DNA of 64,000 nt, from contig JAIEMN010000004.1 in the NCBI GenBank assembly GCA_019752115.1, positions 62,001-126,000 on the forward strand, in the 5' to 3' direction. This document shows positions 59,234 to 64,000 of the stretch, piece after piece. How positions within the stretch are numbered: the first letter of the stretch is position 1; each line of letters starts with the position of its first letter. Under the pieces are notes generated by a model. That model was not told the origin of the DNA and ran no database searches. It saw only the letters and a list, made by a program, of their open reading frames with translations. Position numbers and translations under genes: made by a program. This DNA is from Gemmatimonadaceae bacterium. GTDB taxonomy: Bacteria > Gemmatimonadota > Gemmatimonadetes > Gemmatimonadales > Gemmatimonadaceae.

Positions 59234-61627
59234 TTACGGCCAGGGCAGCACGATCACCTGATAGCGTGGCCGCAGCTCCGGCTTGTCATTCCCGTCCACA
59301 AAACGCTGGATATCGAAGAGCGCGGCGCTGATGTGCGCCTTCGCCGCATCGTCGGCGCCGGTCATGCCGCCCAGGCGAGTCTGGAGGGCCTTAATATGGT
59401 GCACCGCCGCCGCGCGCACATCGGGCATCGCCTTCGCATCGCCCGCGAGGTCGAGCAGGATATCCAGCGCCGAACGCTGCGCCGCGCGCTGCATGGCCCG
59501 CTCGGCCGCGGATGCGGGTGCCGGCGATCCCCACGTGCGGGTGAGGATCGTGCTGATCACTTCGTCGAGCGTGAGCTGATTGGCGTCGCGCGACGCCTGC
59601 ACCACCAGGCGCGCGGCGCGCTCACGGTCGAGCAGATAGCCGATCACTTCGGTGGCGAGCCCCCCACCGAGCGTCACCGGATCGAATGTGGGACCCGTGT
59701 AGCCCTCGGCCCAGATCTGATCGCCGTTGAAGCCCGGAGGAGCCGGCGGAATGAGCGCCTGCACGCGATCGGGCACCGTGAGTTCGGCGGGCTGGATGGC
59801 GTCGAGGGCCAGAGTGAGCGCCTTGCGCTGCTCATCGGCCGCGATGAGACGCGTCGGCACCTGCCCGTCGCCGCGCAGCGCAAAGCTGAAGTCTTCGCCG
59901 CCCACGTACTTGGCCACCGCCTCCAGCGAGTACCGGTGATGCAGGTACGCGTGGGTGAATCGCATGTTGAGGAGCGCCATCGGTTCGCCGGGCTGAATCG
60001 CGCGCTCGTCGAACTTGTCGATCAGCACCCGCCGCACGGCCCGCGTGCGATTGACCGCATCGAACGCCGTCGCGCCCTCTTCCCACCGCGTCACGAAGGG
60101 ATTGGGCGTGTTGCTGTTGGCGTACGTGTCGTTGATGAAGCGCACGTTGCGGGCGATGCCGTCCTTCATGATGGCGGCGAGCCCCGTCTTTTCCTTCGCG
60201 GCGTCGGGGAACCAGTGATAGCCGAGGTTGATGGCGAGCGAGTCCCACGCGCCGGGGCCGGTGCGGTAGGCGTCGCGCAGATCGAGCGTGCCATCCTTGG
60301 CAACGGTGATGAACGGGAACGGATAGTCCATCACGCTCGAGCGGTTCTGCGTGCTCGCGATGTAGTTGTGCTGGAGACCGATCGTGTGGCCGATTTCGTG
60401 CGCCGCATGCTGACGGCGACGGGCCATGGCGAACGCCTCGGCGGTCACGTTGGGACCATTCGGGCCCGCCGCCGGCACGGCGCCGGCCCAGATGTTGTAG
60501 TCGATCAGCGAGCGCCACGCGTCCATGCGCGCCATGCCGCGAATGATTTCGCCGGTGCGCGGATCGGAGTAGCTGCCGCCGACGCTCGGGCCAGGCCCGT
60601 TGCGATGCAGCCAGAAGAGCATGCTGTAGCGGGCATCCATCGGATCGGCGCCCGCCGGAAGATCGAGCACGCGAAAGGCATTCTTGAAGCCCGCGCCCTC
60701 AAAGACCTTGGCCCACCAGTTGCCGCCTTCCTTCATCGCCGACTTGTACGGCTCGGGCGTGGAGGGGTCGAGGTAGTAGGTGATCGGCGTGACCGGCTCC
60801 ACCAGTTCACCGCGCGCGTACGCGGCGGGATCCTTGGGGATGAGGCGCCAGCGGTTCACGTAGCCGCTGCGGTAGTCGCCACTGAGCGGCTCGGAGAGAT
60901 CGGCAAAGGACGTGGTGCCGTATCCGTAGCGCGGGTCGGCGATGCGCGGACGGAAGCCCGTGGTATCCGGGAGCATCACCAGCGAGTGGTGCTCCTCGAA
61001 CGTCATGGCCTTCGCATCGGGGGCAAGCCCACCGCGCCCGCCGCGGCCGCCCTGGTCGGTCACGAAGGTGAGGACCGCATGCACCTCGACGTTGCGCGGG
61101 AACGCCTTGGTGCGCTCGCCGTCGATGTAGCTGCGCGCCGCATCGACGCGATAGGCACCGGCGCCGGGCGCGGCGCCGCGCAGGTTTTCCGCCACCCCGT
61201 AGGCATCGCCCAGGAAGAGCGACGAGGCATCGGCGACGATCACCCCGCTCGAGTCGCGCTCAATCGGAAAGGAGCCGACGATGGAGCGCGGGAAGGCATC
61301 GCGCGCGGCCTTCTGCTGGACGGCGTCGCCGGTGAGGGTGCGCACGCCCCAGTTGTCGCGCACCAGCAGGACGCGATTGCCCCGACGCTCCAGGCGCACG
61401 ATGCCGTTGGGGCCGGTGGAGCCGCGATCGAGGCTGCCGTTCCCCAGGCCGGTGGCGATGGTGACCTGATGGAGGAAGTCCTTGTTCAGCTGCGCCGCGG
61501 GGATCTCGAGCAGTGCCCGATTGCGGGCGTCGTCGATGCGGACGCGGAGGAAGGGGGCGTCCTGAGCGCCGGCGGGAAGCGCCAGCAGGAGCGGGACGAG
61601 GCCGGTCGCGAGGGGGCGTCGAAGCAT
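59234..61627 (-). CDS. DUF5117-type zinc metalloprotease, exported
   Basis: This 797-residue protein has a signal peptide (LVPLLLALPAGAQ), an N-terminal DUF5117 region (about 20-330: LRVRIDDARNRALLEIPAAQ) and a zinc-metalloprotease domain with HEIGHTIGLQHN (HExxHxxxxxH; the third ligand His is in QHN) near residue 430. The C-terminal part is helical. The family is typical of Bacteroidetes and Gemmatimonadota and acts outside the cytoplasm. ATG 61627 begins the signal peptide. The upstream region is a 379-bp divergent gap. Confidence 0.88.
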   Translation of the reverse strand: MLRRPLATGLVPLLLALPAGAQDAPFLRVRIDDARNRALLEIPAAQLNKDFLHQVTIATGLGNGSLDRGSTGPNGIVRLERRGNRVLLVRDNWGVRTLTGDAVQQKAARDAFPRSIVGSFPIERDSSGVIVADASSLFLGDAYGVAENLRGAAPGAGAYRVDAARSYIDGERTKAFPRNVEVHAVLTFVTDQGGRGGRGGLAPDAKAMTFEEHHSLVMLPDTTGFRPRIADPRYGYGTTSFADLSEPLSGDYRSGYVNRWRLIPKDPAAYARGELVEPVTPITYYLDPSTPEPYKSAMKEGGNWWAKVFEGAGFKNAFRVLDLPAGADPMDARYSMLFWLHRNGPGPSVGGSYSDPRTGEIIRGMARMDAWRSLIDYNIWAGAVPAAGPNGPNVTAEAFAMARRRQHAAHEIGHTIGLQHNYIASTQNRSSVMDYPFPFITVAKDGTLDLRDAYRTGPGAWDSLAINLGYHWFPDAAKEKTGLAAIMKDGIARNVRFINDTYANSNTPNPFVTRWEEGATAFDAVNRTRAVRRVLIDKFDERAIQPGEPMALLNMRFTHAYLHHRYSLEAVAKYVGGEDFSFALRGDGQVPTRLIAADEQRKALTLALDAIQPAELTVPDRVQALIPPAPPGFNGDQIWAEGYTGPTFDPVTLGGGLATEVIGYLLDRERAARLVVQASRDANQLTLDEVISTILTRTWGSPAPASAAERAMQRAAQRSALDILLDLAGDAKAMPDVRAAAVHHIKALQTRLGGMTGADDAAKAHISAALFDIQRFVDGNDKPELRPRYQVIVLPWP

Positions 61628-62006
61628 GGCAGATCGGTCAGAGCGTGAATCACAGGGGTGCCGAGCTCCCAATGGTACTCCGGGCTGCCGCCGCTCGCGA
61701 TAACGCGCCGCGAATAGCGAGCTCAGCCTATTTCGCGCCGGGCACGAATTGTCGTATATAACGTTTCCTTCATCTATAATTTTCCTGATTTCGGTATATC
61801 TGTAAATCTCACTCAGGTATGCAGTTATGGATTCTGGTAACGCCTGTCACACCGTCTCGAAGTATTCCCCGGCTTGGTGCGCTGGGTCACTGCGCTCGTG
61901 AGACCTCATCCATAGTTCATTCGTCCCAGCGGAGTAGGGGAACTCCCGTACGCAGTTCTACGGAGGGCTGACGAGCCCTGCCGTTTCGAAATCGCTGGCC
62001 AGCCTG
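61628..62006. promoter_or_regulatory. AT-rich divergent intergenic region with possible promoter
   Basis: This 379-bp gap is the longest gene-free stretch. 61740-61830 is strikingly AT-rich for the window. TATAAT at 61775-61780 and TTGTCG at 61749-61754 (20-bp spacing, longer than the usual 16-18) could serve the plus-strand redox genes. Other AT words (GTATATA, GGTATATC) could serve either side. No gene, hairpin terminator or recognisable riboswitch was found. Confidence 0.4.
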
Positions 62007-62933
62007 ATGACTGCACCCACGTCGCCGTTGCCCATTCCGACCACCACGGCCCGCGTCCCGAGCCCGGCAAAGAAGCCGGGCGCGAGTCGCCTGGACGGCG
62101 TGCCCCTCACGCTGCTCCTCTCGGCGCTCATCGCCATCAACGTTCTTGGCGCGCCGTACTACCTCGCGCCCGCCACGGCCCGCCCGCGCCACCCGTGGCA
62201 CCAACTGCTCAAGCCCTCGGGTGATATCGGACAAACGGCCGGCATTCTGGCCTTCGTCATCTTCGTCTTTTTGTGGCTCTACCCGCTGCGCAAGCGGTGG
62301 AAGCCGCTCAAGTGGACCGGCGCCGTGGCGCGCTGGCTCGATGTGCATGTCACGACGGCGCTCGGTTTGCCGTTGCTGCTCACCATTCACGCCGCGTGGC
62401 GCTCCGACGGCGTGATTGGTCTGGGCTTCATCGCCATGCTCATCGTGTGTGCCTCGGGTGTGGTCGGTCGCTATCTGTACGTGCGCATCCCGCGTGCGAA
62501 GAGCGGTGTGGAGCTCACGCGCGATGAAGTGGCCGCGGAGCAGCTGGACGTGCTGCAGGCGCTGTCCAAGGCCCTCAACGAGCCGATCGACGAGCTGCGC
62601 AAGCTGATCGAGCCCGCCGAGCGCACCGCCAACACGAGTGTGTGGGGCGTGCTGGAGGGGCTGCTGCTCAATGACGTGCGCCGCTGGCAGCGCCGCCGTG
62701 AACTGTCGGCGCTCTGGGCCCGCAAGGGCGTGTCGAAGGCCACGATCAAGAAGGCCGTGACGCTCGCCAGCCGCGAGATCGCGCTCACCGATCAGGTGCG
62801 CATGCTCGAGGCGACGCAGCGCGTCTTCAAGTTCTGGCACATCGCTCACATGCCGTTTGCGCTCACCGCCCTCATCGCCGTGACGGTGCATGTGGTGGTC
62901 GTGATTGCGGTCGGCCAGACCTGGTTCTGGTAG
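62007..62933 (+). CDS. Membrane cytochrome b561/ferric-reductase-like protein
   Basis: This 308-residue protein has five TM segments (about 30-50, 73-92, 108-130, 134-155, 281-303). Histidines appear in helix-facing pairs in two of them: WLDVHVTTALGLPLLLTIHAAW and FWHIAHMPFALTALIAVTVHVVV, the usual arrangement of heme b ligands. A charged helical segment (about 160-275) lies between the last two TMs. It is probably a membrane electron carrier for the Fe-S flavoprotein that starts 6 bp later. No exact family name can be given. Confidence 0.65.
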   Translation: MTAPTSPLPIPTTTARVPSPAKKPGASRLDGVPLTLLLSALIAINVLGAPYYLAPATARPRHPWHQLLKPSGDIGQTAGILAFVIFVFLWLYPLRKRWKPLKWTGAVARWLDVHVTTALGLPLLLTIHAAWRSDGVIGLGFIAMLIVCASGVVGRYLYVRIPRAKSGVELTRDEVAAEQLDVLQALSKALNEPIDELRKLIEPAERTANTSVWGVLEGLLLNDVRRWQRRRELSALWARKGVSKATIKKAVTLASREIALTDQVRMLEATQRVFKFWHIAHMPFALTALIAVTVHVVVVIAVGQTWFW

Positions 62934-62939
62934 GCACCC

Positions 62940-64000
62940 ATGCTGCTCACCACGCTTGGCTTCTTCGCGCTTACGGGCTTCTTCATCTGGCTGCAGCTCC
63001 GCAAGAGTGCGCCGTCGTCGGATGCGGCGCCCGCGACCAGCGGCGGCAACATGACGTCGACGCACAACTGCGTCCGATGCGGTGCCCCGGTACCGACCAA
63101 GTCCACGTACTGCCCCGGGTGCGGCGTGGCGCAGCAGCTCTTCGAGATCGTGGCAGCGCCAATGGCGCTGGGCGCCACGGCCCTTGGCGGTGGCCAGCCG
63201 AAGGCGCTGGTGCGAGCCGACATGTGCGTCGGCTGCGGGACGTGCGTGGCGGCGTGCCCGGAGGACGGCGCCATCTCGATGCGTGGCAAGCTGGCCGTGG
63301 TCAATGACGCGCTCTGCAAAGGCATTGGCGAGTGCGTCGCGGCGTGTCCGGTTGGCGGCATCAGCGTGACCACGGGCGCTGCCGTGAATCGGGTGTCGGT
63401 GCCGCTGATCGATGCGAACTTCATGTCCAACGTGCCGGGGATCTACATTGTCGGCGAGTTGGGGGGCCGCGGCCTGATCAAGAATGCGATCAACGAAGGC
63501 AAGCTGGCGGTCGAGCACATTGCATCGGAGTTGCCTGGCGGTGAAGCGCGCCCCGATGGCGATGAGGACGCGTTCGACGTGGTGATCGTGGGATCGGGTC
63601 CGGCCGGTCTGTCGGCCGGTCTCGAGGCCCACAAGGAGCACCTGCACTACGTGATCCTCGAGCAGGGCTCGCTGTCGGACACGGTCCGCAAGTATCCTCG
63701 CAAGAAGCTCCTGCTGGCCGAGCCGGTATCGATTCCGCTGTATGGAGACCTCTGGGTCGCCGACGCCTCGAAGGAAACGCTGCTCGAGGTGTGGGAAACC
63801 ATCGTGGCCAACACCGGGCTCAACGTGAAGACCGGCGTCAAGGTCGATCGCGTGGTTCGGAACGGTGCGTTCTTCGAAGTCATGAGCGACGGCGCCCGCT
63901 ATCGGGCCCGTCGCGTCGTGCTGGCGATGGGGCGCCGCGGGACGCCGCGCCGACTCGGTGTCCCGGGCGAGGAGACCGAGAAGGTGTTTTACGACATCGT
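62940..64000 (+). CDS. Fe-S/FAD-NAD(P)-binding oxidoreductase, 3' end outside the window
   Basis: At least 353 residues are visible. The order is an N-terminal TM (LLTTLGFFALTGFFIWLQL), a zinc-ribbon (C44, C47, C58, C61), a 4Fe-4S site (C96, C99, C102, C106) and a second site with C126, C132, C136 but Ile129 at the second position. Then comes an FAD-binding thioredoxin-reductase-like domain (DVVIVGSGPAGLSAGLEA) with NAD(P) parts running past the window edge. It probably transfers electrons between NAD(P)H and the membrane cytochrome just upstream. The C-terminus is missing. Confidence 0.75.
   Translation, partial: MLLTTLGFFALTGFFIWLQLRKSAPSSDAAPATSGGNMTSTHNCVRCGAPVPTKSTYCPGCGVAQQLFEIVAAPMALGATALGGGQPKALVRADMCVGCGTCVAACPEDGAISMRGKLAVVNDALCKGIGECVAACPVGGISVTTGAAVNRVSVPLIDANFMSNVPGIYIVGELGGRGLIKNAINEGKLAVEHIASELPGGEARPDGDEDAFDVVIVGSGPAGLSAGLEAHKEHLHYVILEQGSLSDTVRKYPRKKLLLAEPVSIPLYGDLWVADASKETLLEVWETIVANTGLNVKTGVKVDRVVRNGAFFEVMSDGARYRARRVVLAMGRRGTPRRLGVPGEETEKVFYDI

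Noticed and set aside
61850-62006. Possible riboswitch before the redox module
   Set aside because: Some short GC-rich stems are present, but no conserved riboswitch core or terminator/antiterminator pair could be identified by eye.

Overview
This 64 kb window is high-GC bacterial chromosome (roughly two thirds G+C by eye) with very dense coding, short intergenic gaps and many ATGA or GTGA start/stop overlaps. The gene content points to Gemmatimonadota, probably a Gemmatimonas-like organism. The pointers are a Ser/Thr kinase joined to a TM segment and a beta-propeller-like sensor, a tricorn-type S41 peptidase, a DUF5117-type zinc metalloprotease, a TonB receptor with an N-terminal carboxypeptidase-regulatory domain, and many exported hydrolases. 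This assignment is inferred from family content; no rRNA or other marker gene is present. No tRNA, rRNA, CRISPR array, insertion sequence, integrase or phage gene was recognised. The region looks like ordinary chromosome.

Layout. 1-2 kb: a DinB fragment, a DUF1569 protein, and a divergent DoxX/MarR pair around tandem operators. 2-15 kb (minus strand): two alpha/beta hydrolases, one with Asp at the nucleophile position; an outer-membrane barrel; and a five-gene operon of PF20091-type hydrolase, tricorn protease, small membrane protein, SDR and FAD oxidoreductase. 15-19 kb: a Tat-exported GH29 fucosidase, then three tandem exported paralogues, each made of two similar halves (the clearest uncharacterised system here). 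19-26 kb: ArsR/SRPBCC pair, PEBP protein, DUF885-like protein, M14 carboxypeptidase, VOC/AraC pair. 27-31 kb: propeller kinase and sulfatase. 31-40 kb: small accessory genes (DUF1028, GNAT, DUF2200, VOC, PadR, HhH protein, DUF3179, dienelactone hydrolase, HAD-IIA, DUF1697).

40-49 kb: an orphan protein, a class-C beta-lactamase-like hydrolase whose start codon lies in a terminator-like hairpin, a Zn alcohol dehydrogenase, exported proteins, a Gld-like ABC exporter and a TonB receptor. Two copies of a nested palindromic element sit at two convergent junctions here. 49-64 kb: a GGDEF/EAL protein, NUDIX, a degenerate M23-like lipoprotein, a membrane-anchored LuxR regulator, DUF2231, a lipoprotein/TetR pair, FabH, a histidine kinase, a DUF5117 metalloprotease, and, behind an AT-rich intergenic island, a redox module (b-type cytochrome-like membrane protein plus Fe-S flavoprotein) that runs off the window.

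Functionally the window looks like a scavenging and peptide-degrading lifestyle: exported peptidases, esterases, fucosidase, sulfatase and TonB uptake, with many local one-component regulators (MarR, ArsR, AraC, PadR, TetR, LuxR) beside their likely targets, often with visible palindromic operators.
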